A stretch of DNA of 17,540 nt, taken from NCBI GenBank assembly GCA_013696275.1, contig JACCYW010000469.1, forward strand, positions 1-17,540. The letters are read 5' to 3'. Each line of letters begins with the position of its first letter. Within the stretch, counting starts at the first letter, position 1. Under the pieces are notes generated by a model that ran no database searches, was not told the DNA's origin, and worked only from the letters and a program-made list of their open reading frames with translations. Of this stretch, positions 8,458 to 14,760 are shown piece after piece. Both the position numbers and the translations under genes were made by a program. This DNA is from Chloroflexota bacterium (GTDB lineage: Bacteria > Chloroflexota > Limnocylindria > Limnocylindrales > CSP1-4).

Positions 8458-8463
8458 TCCTCC
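8458..8463 (-). promoter_or_regulatory. Strong Shine-Dalgarno site fixing the GTG start of the peptidase gene
   Basis: On the minus strand GGAGGA ends four bases before the GTG at 8453-8451, within a longer run of GGAGG units (8458-8470). This makes the GTG the convincing start and keeps the basic N-region ahead of the hydrophobic export segment. Confidence 0.7.
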
Positions 8464-8753
8464 CTCCTCCCGACGACCGCATACAGCGCGGCCCGGTCGG
8501 TGAATCACCTCGGCAGGTTCCGGGCGACGCCAAGGGCACGGCAGCGTCGCTGAGCGGCGGCGAGCGGCGACCAGACCGGAACGTACGCCGACCGGTGAGC
8601 ATGCACCGGATCGATGACGTCCCAGGCGAGACGTCCGCTGGGGCGGCGGGTACGAGAAGCTTCGGTGGGCTCCTACTCTGGTGACGGTATTCGGTTATGC
8701 CTCGGCTAACGCTGGGGCGCTGCCGGGCAGTATGGTGCGCTGCGGTCGGGTAT
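8464..8753. other. Intergenic stretch between the peptidase and PLP decarboxylase genes
   Basis: About 290 bases with no supported gene on either strand; short open frames here show no recognisable protein features. It should contain the promoter for the peptidase gene on the minus strand, but I cannot pick out convincing -35 and -10 boxes. The base composition is as GC-rich as the surroundings. Confidence 0.5.
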
Positions 8754-8777
8754 GTCCAGCCCTTCCACGGCCTGGAC
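8754..8777 (-). terminator. Hairpin directly after the PLP decarboxylase stop codon
   Basis: GTCCAG at 8754-8759 pairs with CTGGAC at 8772-8777. The stem extends by two GC pairs around a bulged base, closing on a seven-base loop. It begins one base after the TAA (8781-8779) of the last gene of the ACP operon. No T-run follows, so intrinsic termination is only suggested by position. Confidence 0.4.
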
Positions 8778-8778
8778 G

Positions 8779-10116
8779 TTACGGGAGGGGGTCGGCCGGC
8801 AACGCTCGTTGACCACTGAGGACGTCCTCCGGCCGGCCACCAGCGCGCAGCAGATGCGCCGCTCCCTGCCAGAGCAGCACCTCGGCCGGCGTCGGGTGGC
8901 TCAGGAAGCCAAGATTGCTGGCGCTGTAGCCATAGGCTCCGCTGTAGAACACACCCATCAGATCACCGACTCGCGGCCGCGGCAGCAGGAGATCCGTGCC
9001 GAAGGTGTCGAGCGGCGTGCAGAGCGGCCCGGTCACGGCGACGCTTCCGTCATCTTCCTCCTCCAGGCGGCTCAGGTCGAGCATCGGGAAGGACTTGCGG
9101 AATACCTGGCCCATGTTGCCGGTCGCTGTGAGGTGGTGATTCATCCCGCCGTCGGTGATGGCGAACAGTTTGCCCCGCACATCCTTCACATCGACCACCC
9201 GCGTCACATAGATGCCTGCGTCAGCCACCAGGTAGCGGCCCAGTTCGAAGGCCAGGCGAGTGTCCCGCAGACCTGGTGCCGACCGGTAGCTGAGCCTCAG
9301 GTCGCGAAATCCGCGCGCGAACCGCTGCAGGTCGAACTCGGCCAGCCGCTCGAAGTAAGGGACTCCGAAGCCGCCGCCCAGGTCGACCAACTCAAGTGGC
9401 GCGCCAGCCTCTTCGGCCGCCGCGATGGCGATGTCCAGGATGGCCCGGCAATGCTCCACGAGCGGGTCGGGGTCGAAGATCTGGGTCGCCGTGTACACGT
9501 GGATGCCGCGCAGGATCAGCTCCGGATGGGCCAGCGTTGTCTGCACCGCTCGGCCGAGGTCGGCGTGATCGATGCCGAACTGTCCGCCCGTGCCACCCAT
9601 GCGCATCTGGGATCCCATCAGCTGACCGGGCGGATCGATGCGCAGCCCGACCCCGATGCGCCTGCCCATCGCGCCGGCGACCCGCGCCAGACGTTCGATC
9701 TCCGTGAGCGACTCGACGTGGTCGGCGAAGATGCCGGCCATCACGATGCGCTCGAGCTCATCGTCGGTCTTGCCAGGTCCCGCGAAGACGATGTCGGCCG
9801 GGTCGAAGCCGGCCGCCATGGCCACCGCCAGTTCGCCCGACGAGGCGACCTCTGCGCCCACTCCCGACTCCTGCCCGATGAGCTGGCACAGCGCGAGGCT
9901 CGGGTTGGCTTTGACGGAGTACAGCAGCTCGGTACCGAGGGCATCGCGGATCCGCCTTGCGCGGTCGACGATCATCTCACCGTGGTACAGATAGAACGGC
10001 GTGCCGAAGCGCTCAGCGAGCCCCGCGATGGGCATCCCGGACGGAGCGAACGGGTCGCCTCGCTGGCTGCCGAAGCGCTCGACCAAGGCAAGGGCCTTGT
10101 CGCGCTGGCTACTCAA
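8779..10116 (-). CDS. Fold-type III PLP-dependent decarboxylase (exosortase-A-system-associated type)
   Basis: Enzyme of 445 residues from the ornithine/diaminopimelate decarboxylase fold. The N-terminal alpha/beta barrel carries Lys69 in YSVKANP, the PLP Schiff-base lysine, and the phosphate-binding GGGFG at 247-251. The C-terminal beta domain carries Cys366 and Asp370 in GPLCTPLD, which complete the active site across the dimer, and GAYGYSAS near the end. Usual family residues EPGRY appear here as ELGRY (291-295), a small deviation. The HVYTATQ segment and overall pattern resemble the TIGR03099 group, found next to an AMP-forming ligase in exosortase loci. Its ATG overlaps the ligase stop by four bases (ATGA). 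The substrate may be a free or carrier-bound amino acid; neither is proven. Ordinary diaminopimelate decarboxylase is unlikely given the neighbours. Confidence 0.9.
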   Translation of the reverse strand: MSSQRDKALALVERFGSQRGDPFAPSGMPIAGLAERFGTPFYLYHGEMIVDRARRIRDALGTELLYSVKANPSLALCQLIGQESGVGAEVASSGELAVAMAAGFDPADIVFAGPGKTDDELERIVMAGIFADHVESLTEIERLARVAGAMGRRIGVGLRIDPPGQLMGSQMRMGGTGGQFGIDHADLGRAVQTTLAHPELILRGIHVYTATQIFDPDPLVEHCRAILDIAIAAAEEAGAPLELVDLGGGFGVPYFERLAEFDLQRFARGFRDLRLSYRSAPGLRDTRLAFELGRYLVADAGIYVTRVVDVKDVRGKLFAITDGGMNHHLTATGNMGQVFRKSFPMLDLSRLEEEDDGSVAVTGPLCTPLDTFGTDLLLPRPRVGDLMGVFYSGAYGYSASNLGFLSHPTPAEVLLWQGAAHLLRAGGRPEDVLSGQRALPADPLP

Positions 10117-11699
10117 CCCTCGCCCGCGGCATAGGTTGCGCTGATCGACTTCCGGTCGATCTTGCCGGACGGGGTACGCGGCAGCTCGTCCACCACGTGG
10201 AGCCGCGCCGGCACCATGTACGGAGGTGCGTTGCGCATGGCATGGTCGCGGATGGCCTCGACCGCCGATCCGTCCGGCCCCTCCGATCCGTCCGGCCCCT
10301 CACGCAGCGTGATCACGGCGACGATGTGTTGTCCCACCTCCGCATCGGGTTCGCCGAAGGCGCACGCCTCACGGACGAGCTCCGAACCCATCAGGATCTC
10401 CTCGATCTCTTCTGGGCTCATCCGGTAGCCGCCTGACTTGATCATCGCATCGTCCCGACCGACGAAGTACAGATAGCCCTCGTCGTCGCGGCGGACGAGG
10501 TCGCCGGAATAGACGACCCGCTCCCCGTTCAGCAGCTCGGGCATGGCCAGCGGGTGGGGCCGGTATGCGCGCTGCGTCGCCTCCTCATCACCCCAGTAGC
10601 CCTGGGCGACCGTCGGGCCGCGGTGCACCAGCTCGCCCACCTCCCCTGGCCCGCATTCGCGACCGTCGCGGATGACCAGGATCTCTGTGTTGGGTATCGG
10701 TCGGCCGATGCACTCCGATCCGCGACCGATCTGCTCGGGCGGCAGGTAGGTCGATCGGAAGGCTTCGGTCAGCCCGTACATGAGGAAGATGCGGGTTGCC
10801 GGCAGCAGCCGTCGCAACTGGTCGAGGTTGGCCTGCGGGATGCGCCCGCCCGAGTTGGTCACATAGCGCAGACCCGTCAGTGGCTCGTCCGCCAGCGACC
10901 GGCTGCTGCGCAGCAGGAGTGACCACAGCGGCGGCACGCCGGCCAGGCCGGTCGCGCCGGAGTTGCGCAGACCGCGCAGCAGGTCACCCGGCAGCCGCGA
11001 GTGCTGGATGATCAGCGTCGCTCCGGCGTGGATGGCAGTGGTCAACTGATTGAGCCCGTAGTCGAAGCTGAAAGGGAGCACCGAAAGGATGCGATCGTCA
11101 GCCGTGATCTCCAGGTAGTGCCCCACGATCTGCGCGCCGACGACCAGGTTGCGCTGGCTGAACGCGACCCCTTTGGGCCGGCCGGTGGAGCCCGATGTGT
11201 ACAGGATGGTCGCCAGATCGGTCTCCAGGCTGGGCCGGCCCGGATGTCCCCCCTCCCCGGTCAGTACTTCCGCGATGTCCGTCGCCCCGGCCCACGATCG
11301 TGGCGGCTGACCCTTGTAGAAGGCATGCTGGGCGATGCCGCCATCGAGCGTATCGAGCTTCGTCGAGTCGGCGATCAGGCAGCGCATGCCACTGTCGCCC
11401 GCGATGTAGCTGACCTGAGCCGGCTTCAACAGCGGATTGATGTTGACGAAGGCGGCCCCAGCTCGCGACGCAGCGAGCATGGCGACGATGCCTTCCCACG
11501 ACTTCTCCATGTAGATGCCGACCCGCTCGCCTTTGCCGACCCCCAGCTCGATGAGCCGGCGGCACAGTGCCGCGCTCTGGTCAGACAGGTCTCCGTACGA
11601 GTAACGGCTCGCTCCATCGACCACTGCGACCGCCGACGGGTCACGCTCGGTCGCGTTGACCAGAAGGTCGGTGAAGGTGAACTCCGGACGTAGCCTCAC
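10113..11699 (-). CDS. AMP-forming acyl/aminoacyl ligase (exosortase-A-system-associated type)
   Basis: Adenylate-forming enzyme of 528 residues. It activates a carboxylic acid with ATP and passes it to a thiol, here probably the pantetheine arm of the ACP encoded just upstream. Motifs in order: P-loop YTSGSTGRPKGV at 167-178; LPFSFDYGLNQ at 208-218; YGLTEAFRSTYLPP at 308-321; YSGDLVRRDDEG at 397-408; and the catalytic lysine Lys513 in PSGKIDRK. The YGLTEAFRSTYLPP version is typical of the TIGR03098 group. Asp213 stands where amino-acid-activating adenylation domains keep the aspartate that holds the substrate amine. Residues 467-478 are a duplicated EGPDGS before the C-terminal subdomain. 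It overlaps ACP and decarboxylase genes by four bases each. The substrate is unknown; an amino acid is favoured. Confidence 0.92.
   Translation of the reverse strand: MRLRPEFTFTDLLVNATERDPSAVAVVDGASRYSYGDLSDQSAALCRRLIELGVGKGERVGIYMEKSWEGIVAMLAASRAGAAFVNINPLLKPAQVSYIAGDSGMRCLIADSTKLDTLDGGIAQHAFYKGQPPRSWAGATDIAEVLTGEGGHPGRPSLETDLATILYTSGSTGRPKGVAFSQRNLVVGAQIVGHYLEITADDRILSVLPFSFDYGLNQLTTAIHAGATLIIQHSRLPGDLLRGLRNSGATGLAGVPPLWSLLLRSSRSLADEPLTGLRYVTNSGGRIPQANLDQLRRLLPATRIFLMYGLTEAFRSTYLPPEQIGRGSECIGRPIPNTEILVIRDGRECGPGEVGELVHRGPTVAQGYWGDEEATQRAYRPHPLAMPELLNGERVVYSGDLVRRDDEGYLYFVGRDDAMIKSGGYRMSPEEIEEILMGSELVREACAFGEPDAEVGQHIVAVITLREGPDGSEGPDGSAVEAIRDHAMRNAPPYMVPARLHVVDELPRTPSGKIDRKSISATYAAGEG
10267..10301. 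repeat. Tandem 18-base duplication inside the ligase gene
   Basis: GATCCGTCCGGCCCCTCC (plus strand) occurs twice head to tail, the second copy lacking its final match. It is in frame and encodes EGPDGS twice on the minus strand, in a surface loop of the ligase C-terminal subdomain. It looks like a recent slippage duplication. Confidence 0.9.
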
Positions 11700-11947
11700 G
11701 CGGTCTTACTCGCCACCAAGCTGGAGATGGCGGCGATGGACGCGAAGTTGTCTTCGTCGAATTCTTCATCTTCGATGACCAGACCGAAGCGTTCTTCCAG
11801 CATGACCACCAGGCCGACGGTCTGGAGAGAGGTGAGCAGGCCGCTTTCGATGAGGGGATGATCGTCCGCTATCTGCCGGTCGCCGGTGACGTTCTTACGC
11901 AGCCATTCGCGTATCACCTCGGCGGCCTCTGCGGTATCGACGATCAC
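11696..11947 (-). CDS. Acyl carrier protein (phosphopantetheine-binding)
   Basis: A stand-alone carrier protein of 83 residues. The attachment site is Ser40 within ESGLLTSLQTV, the equivalent of the usual D-S-L type motif, with the expected acidic helix after it (EERFGLVIEDEEFDEDNF). A phosphopantetheinyl transferase encoded elsewhere would be needed to activate it. The start is a GTG at 11947, preceded by a purine-rich AAAGGG. It lies 12 bases after the GNAT-like gene and overlaps the ligase by four bases, so the ligase very probably loads this protein. It is too short and in the wrong context to be the fatty acid synthase ACP. Peptidyl carrier protein would be an equally fair name if the cargo is an amino acid. 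Confidence 0.92.
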   Translation of the reverse strand: MIVDTAEAAEVIREWLRKNVTGDRQIADDHPLIESGLLTSLQTVGLVVMLEERFGLVIEDEEFDEDNFASIAAISSLVASKTA

Positions 11948-11959
11948 CAGCCTACCCTT

Positions 11960-13069
11960 TCACTTCACCCAGAAGCTCACCTCTCCGTCGCCGATGCTGT
12001 ATGACCAGTGGTCGATGTCACTGGCGGTCGAGTGAGTGTCTTCATCTGCGAATCGGACCAGCAGGGTATGACGCCTGGCGGTCCGGAGACCGGGCAGAGT
12101 GTAGCGCGAGCCATCCCTGTTGAGGAATCCGAGTCGGGCGAGATCCCTTGCCGATGGTGCCGTCGGAGAAGCCACGAAGCGGTAGCGCAAGAAAGCCGCG
12201 CCAGCCTGGCGAGCCTGGTCCACCACGCCGTGCAGCAGCGCGCGCGCCACGTCAGCACGACCGGGTGACGCCGTGAGGTCCAGGAGGTACGCGTCACGAT
12301 CCTTGGTCGACCGCATGATCGCGTAGCCGAGAAGAGAGCGGCCGGAAATGACCGCCAGGATGGTCGGCGAGTGTTGTGGTGAGCCCGCGCCGTATCTCCA
12401 GCTCAGGAACGAGGCGTCCTTCCGGACGGTACATCGGATACCCTCGCTGACACCTTGCAGTAACTCATCGAAGCGTTCGTCGAAGCCCGTCAGCCGGTCG
12501 ACAGGTAGGCCGCGGTGCGCGCCCATCAAGACTCGATCCACCGCGCGCGTGCCGATGGAAGCGATGACAAGAGCGGTTTGAGGCACGCCGCGGGGCCGAA
12601 ATGGATAGCTCGACGGATCGACCAGCTTCATCTCACTTCGAAGGTCGCCGACCTCCGTGACCCCGAAGCTCTTTTCGATCGCCATGGCCTCAGGAACGGA
12701 ATCGCAGGCCACATAGTCGGTAGTGGTGCGGAAGAATCGGCGCATCAGAGCCAGGGCATGAAAACCGTATCCAGGCCAGGACATAAAGTCCGTCGGCGTG
12801 TGGGCTTCGACCGAGCGCCCATCGATCAGATACGGGATGGGCACAGCAGCGAGGTGACCGACCACCCTGTCCCCGGTGGCCGCTACCCATCGGAACATCT
12901 GGGCGGCATGCGGGGCATCGGCCAGCCAGCGATGGATGGAACGGTGCCACGCATCATCATGTGCTTCCGGCCAGGCGGGGTACGCCCGGCTGCGCAGCCG
13001 AGCCAGACCCTCGTCATCGGCTAGCTCATACGGTCGCAAGAGCACCCTGTTGACTCTATCCACGGCCAT
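11960..13069 (-). CDS. GNAT-like protein with two acyltransferase-type domains, first gene of the ACP operon
   Basis: Predicted cytoplasmic protein of 369 residues. The N-terminal half (about 8-145) begins VLLRPYELADDEGLARL and has the strand order of a GNAT acyltransferase, including RWVAATGDRVVGHLAAV and the following strand with DFMSWPGYGFHALALM. The C-terminal half (about 195-335) has ASFLSWRYG and a second GNAT-like core with GRSLLGYAIM and YLLDLTASPG. Tandem GNAT proteins transfer acyl groups from CoA or carrier proteins to amines. Here the carrier is probably the ACP made from the next gene, 12 bases downstream. No catalytic residue can be assigned with confidence. The start is the ATG at 13069; an in-frame GTG precedes it directly at 13072. 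A hairpin occupies the leader just upstream. Confidence 0.75.
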   Translation of the reverse strand: MAVDRVNRVLLRPYELADDEGLARLRSRAYPAWPEAHDDAWHRSIHRWLADAPHAAQMFRWVAATGDRVVGHLAAVPIPYLIDGRSVEAHTPTDFMSWPGYGFHALALMRRFFRTTTDYVACDSVPEAMAIEKSFGVTEVGDLRSEMKLVDPSSYPFRPRGVPQTALVIASIGTRAVDRVLMGAHRGLPVDRLTGFDERFDELLQGVSEGIRCTVRKDASFLSWRYGAGSPQHSPTILAVISGRSLLGYAIMRSTKDRDAYLLDLTASPGRADVARALLHGVVDQARQAGAAFLRYRFVASPTAPSARDLARLGFLNRDGSRYTLPGLRTARRHTLLVRFADEDTHSTASDIDHWSYSIGDGEVSFWVK

Positions 13070-13079
13070 CACTCGTTAT

Positions 13080-13120
13080 GGCCGACCCTCAGGAAGCCCC
13101 AGTGCCCCCCGAGGGCGGCC
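13080..13120 (-). promoter_or_regulatory. Leader hairpin just upstream of the GNAT-ACP-ligase-decarboxylase operon
   Basis: GGCCGACCCTC (13080-13090) pairs with GAGGGCGGCC (13111-13120), ten pairs with one bulged base and a 20-base loop. On the minus strand it ends 10 bases before the ATG, and its second arm holds the only GAGGG-like stretch near the start. It could influence initiation. It is not a riboswitch I recognise. Confidence 0.4.
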
Positions 13121-13254
13121 AGACGGCAGATTCTCAGGACTACCTTAGGACCTGCAGGATGTGGATGTGCCATGGAGGTGCACGGCTCACAGCATCAGGT
13201 AAGGCGGCTCACGGACGGATCGGCTGCGGTCTCCCATCACGGACGGGCTTGGTA

Positions 13255-13283
13255 CCCCGCGGCCCTCTGGGTGGGCCGCGGGG
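13255..13283. terminator. Perfect 11-bp GC-rich inverted repeat, terminator-like
   Basis: CCCCGCGGCCC and GGGCCGCGGGG flank a seven-base loop (13266-13272) with no mismatch. It sits between the decayed dehydrogenase gene and the ACP operon. There is no T-run on either side, so factor-independent termination is uncertain; a structured leader or RNA element is also possible. Confidence 0.45.
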
Positions 13284-13298
13284 ATCAGGTGGGTGCGT

Positions 13299-13315
13299 CC
13301 CGACCCCGGGTCGGG
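13299..13315. repeat. Second short GC-rich inverted repeat
   Basis: CCCGACC (13299-13305) and GGTCGGG (13309-13315) form a seven-base-pair stem around three bases, 15 bases to the right of the larger hairpin. The two may form one structured region. Confidence 0.4.
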
Positions 13316-13447
13316 GCCTAGTCCTGACGACTCCCTGAACTGTAGCATCGCGTGCCGCCGTTAAGGTTTTCAAAACCATGTAGGAATCGGGCCGACGGCC
13401 GTGATCGTCCGGCGACTCTCGGCGTCTGACCCGCCCGTGTGGCCTCG

Positions 13448-13805
13448 TTAGCTGACCGTGGCCGGACCTGATGACTGTCTGACGTGAACGGCGACAGCGG
13501 CGAAGTCGTCATCGAGGGTACCGGTGGCGGCCGTCTCACGGATGAGGTGTAGATCGGCGTGGGCCTGGCCCACGGGGGACCCGAGCTGTCGGCCAGTTCG
13601 GTGATCAGTCGAAGGTCCTTCTCGGCGAGGTCCAGATGGCACGCCGCAGTACCTGACGCCACGACGTCGTAGGCGAACCTCCGATCGATGCCGGCCCGCT
13701 CGGCAAGCACGAGCGCTTCGGATAGTGCACTGCTCAGGCCGAAGACGACGGCGTTGACCGCCAGCTTCATAGCGGCGCCTGCGCCCAGGGCGTCAACTCG
13801 ACCAC
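13448..13805 (-). pseudogene. 3-hydroxyisobutyrate dehydrogenase-like gene, C-terminal remnant with frameshifts
   Basis: The all-helical C-terminal domain of the beta-hydroxyacid dehydrogenase family is recognisable in three pieces in different frames. VVEL (about 13805-13794) leads into GAGAAMKLAVNAVVFGLSSA after a shift near 13785. The catalytic lysine of the family would be the one in KLAVN. The frame then runs to LAEKDLRLITELAD and shifts again near 13585 into GSPVGQAHADLHLIRETAAT, ending in DDDFAAVAVHVRQ at the TAA (13450-13448). A stretch normally found between the YDVVASGTAA and LAEKDLR segments also seems to be missing. The N-terminal Rossmann domain that binds NAD is absent. The gene cannot make a working enzyme unless the frameshifts are sequencing errors, and these would not explain the missing half. 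Confidence 0.8.
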
Positions 13806-13892
13806 CCCGGCATCGTCAGTGACAGTCCCTTCTGGGCGGAGAAGTCGGAGGCTATCGAGAACTCCCGGACACAGACGCCCACCGGCCGGCTG

Positions 13893-14115
13893 GCGATAGG
13901 CCCCCGGCGAGCTGTGGCCGAACGTGCGGAACCGCATCGCGAGGCCGCGGATGGCATCTCTGGGGTCCTCCGATCGAAGCGCAGGGACTGATGGCCGTCC
14001 CCAGTGCTGCGGCCACGTCATCGGCGATCGCAGTGAGGAGGGCCGGTCGGCTTGCGAAGCGCTTGTACAGCGATGGTGCGCGCACCCCGACCCGGTCCGC
14101 CACCGCCTTCTGCAG
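13893..14115 (-). pseudogene. TetR family regulator, truncated and frameshifted
   Basis: The helix-turn-helix of a TetR repressor is clear in ADRVGVRAPSLYKRFASRPA, followed by LLTAIADDVAAALGTAI. A shift near 13984 moves the reading to DPRDAIRGLAMRFRTFGHSS and PGAYR, which matches the start of the ligand-binding domain. The homology then stops, with about half of a normal 190 to 200 residue protein present, and the first helix before the HTH is not recognisable. The remnant runs almost straight into the broken dehydrogenase remnant, so a deletion has probably removed the end of one gene and the beginning of the other. Before decay this TetR gene may have controlled the dehydrogenase. Confidence 0.75.
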
Positions 14116-14224
14116 CTGTTGCTCGGCGGACCGACGTACCGGCCGGCGGACGTGGGCTCGTGGGAGCGATCCTCGCTCTCACGCCGCCGCGTGGAAGATC
14201 GCGCGGCGCCCGAGTGCGCGAGCT

Positions 14225-14503
14225 TCAGCCCAGGAGCGGGATGGCGATGTCCTGACAGAAGTCAGCGTAGAACGCAGGATGCCGGCCATTGTCGGCGAGC
14301 ACCGAAAAGCTGCCGTCGATGAAGACGTCGTTATCGAGGTCCGTATCGCCCTGCGTATCCACCTGGAAGGTGTAGACCAGCCGGCGCCTCGGTCGAAGAG
14401 GACTTGTGGCCGGCGGCATGGAGCTGTCAAGCCGCCACCAACCTTTCGTCAGCCGCGCCGACCCTTGGGAGGCTGACTCGGGTCGAATACGCACTCGATC
14501 CAT
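14225..14503 (-). CDS. Unrecognised 92-residue open frame
   Basis: I do not recognise this protein. The first 40 residues are basic and low in hydrophobic residues, but the second half (YTFQVDTQGDTDLDNDVFID, then a segment ending in FCQDIAIPLLG) looks protein-like, with alternating hydrophobic positions and acidic turns rather than the arginine/alanine/proline noise of shadow frames. It has an ATG at 14503 with no clear ribosome site and ends in TGA. It lies in the decayed zone between the TetR remnant and the secreted Asp-box gene. It may be the tail of a larger broken gene; a real small gene is possible. Confidence 0.35.
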   Translation of the reverse strand: MDRVRIRPESASQGSARLTKGWWRLDSSMPPATSPLRPRRRLVYTFQVDTQGDTDLDNDVFIDGSFSVLADNGRHPAFYADFCQDIAIPLLG

Positions 14504-14572
14504 TGGCGGCGCTCGTCGTTATGGCTCGGGTGGCCGACGTGCCAGGTCGTGCGCCGGACAGGCTCGGCTCAT

Positions 14573-14760
14573 TCAGCCCGACTCCAGGTCGGTGACCGTC
14601 GCGTCGCCGAGCGACTCGAGCAGCACGTGGCTCCACGGTGCGGCGAGGCTCCAGTCGCGTAACGGAGGCGACGGTAAGTGGACCGTCAGGATAGAGAGGA
14701 CCCCGCGCTTGGCTTCCTCCACCACGAAGTCTGGCGGCCGAGCCAAGCGGGAAGGACGGT
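14573..14760 (-). pseudogene. Unrecognised open frame fragment ending at a TGA
   Basis: On the minus strand a frame open through the end of the secreted Asp-box gene continues to a TGA at 14575-14573. It reads PDFVVEEAKRGVLSILTV and then SPPLRDWSLAAPWSHVLLES, ending GDATVTDLESG. The composition is that of a real soluble protein end. No ATG or GTG start with a ribosome site was found, so it is likely the C-terminal remnant of a gene. I cannot name the family. Confidence 0.3.

Larger units (their letters stand above)
13121..13447. other. Intergenic region around the two hairpins, no gene seen
   Basis: Apart from the inverted repeats at 13255-13283 and 13299-13315, and a small palindrome GGTTTTCAAAACC at 13365-13377, I see no coding or RNA gene here. 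The ACP operon promoter should be in this stretch, read leftwards. The SRP RNA, tmRNA and RNase P cores that I can recognise by eye are absent. Confidence 0.5.

Noticed and set aside
8752..10134. A 460-codon plus-strand open frame
   Set aside because: It is the exact antisense of the PLP decarboxylase, whose motifs are unmistakable; long antisense frames are expected at this GC content and this one shows no protein family features.
13365..13377. Palindrome GGTTTTCAAAACC as an attachment core or tRNA anticodon arm
   Set aside because: It cannot be folded into a tRNA, and no second copy was noticed in the window.
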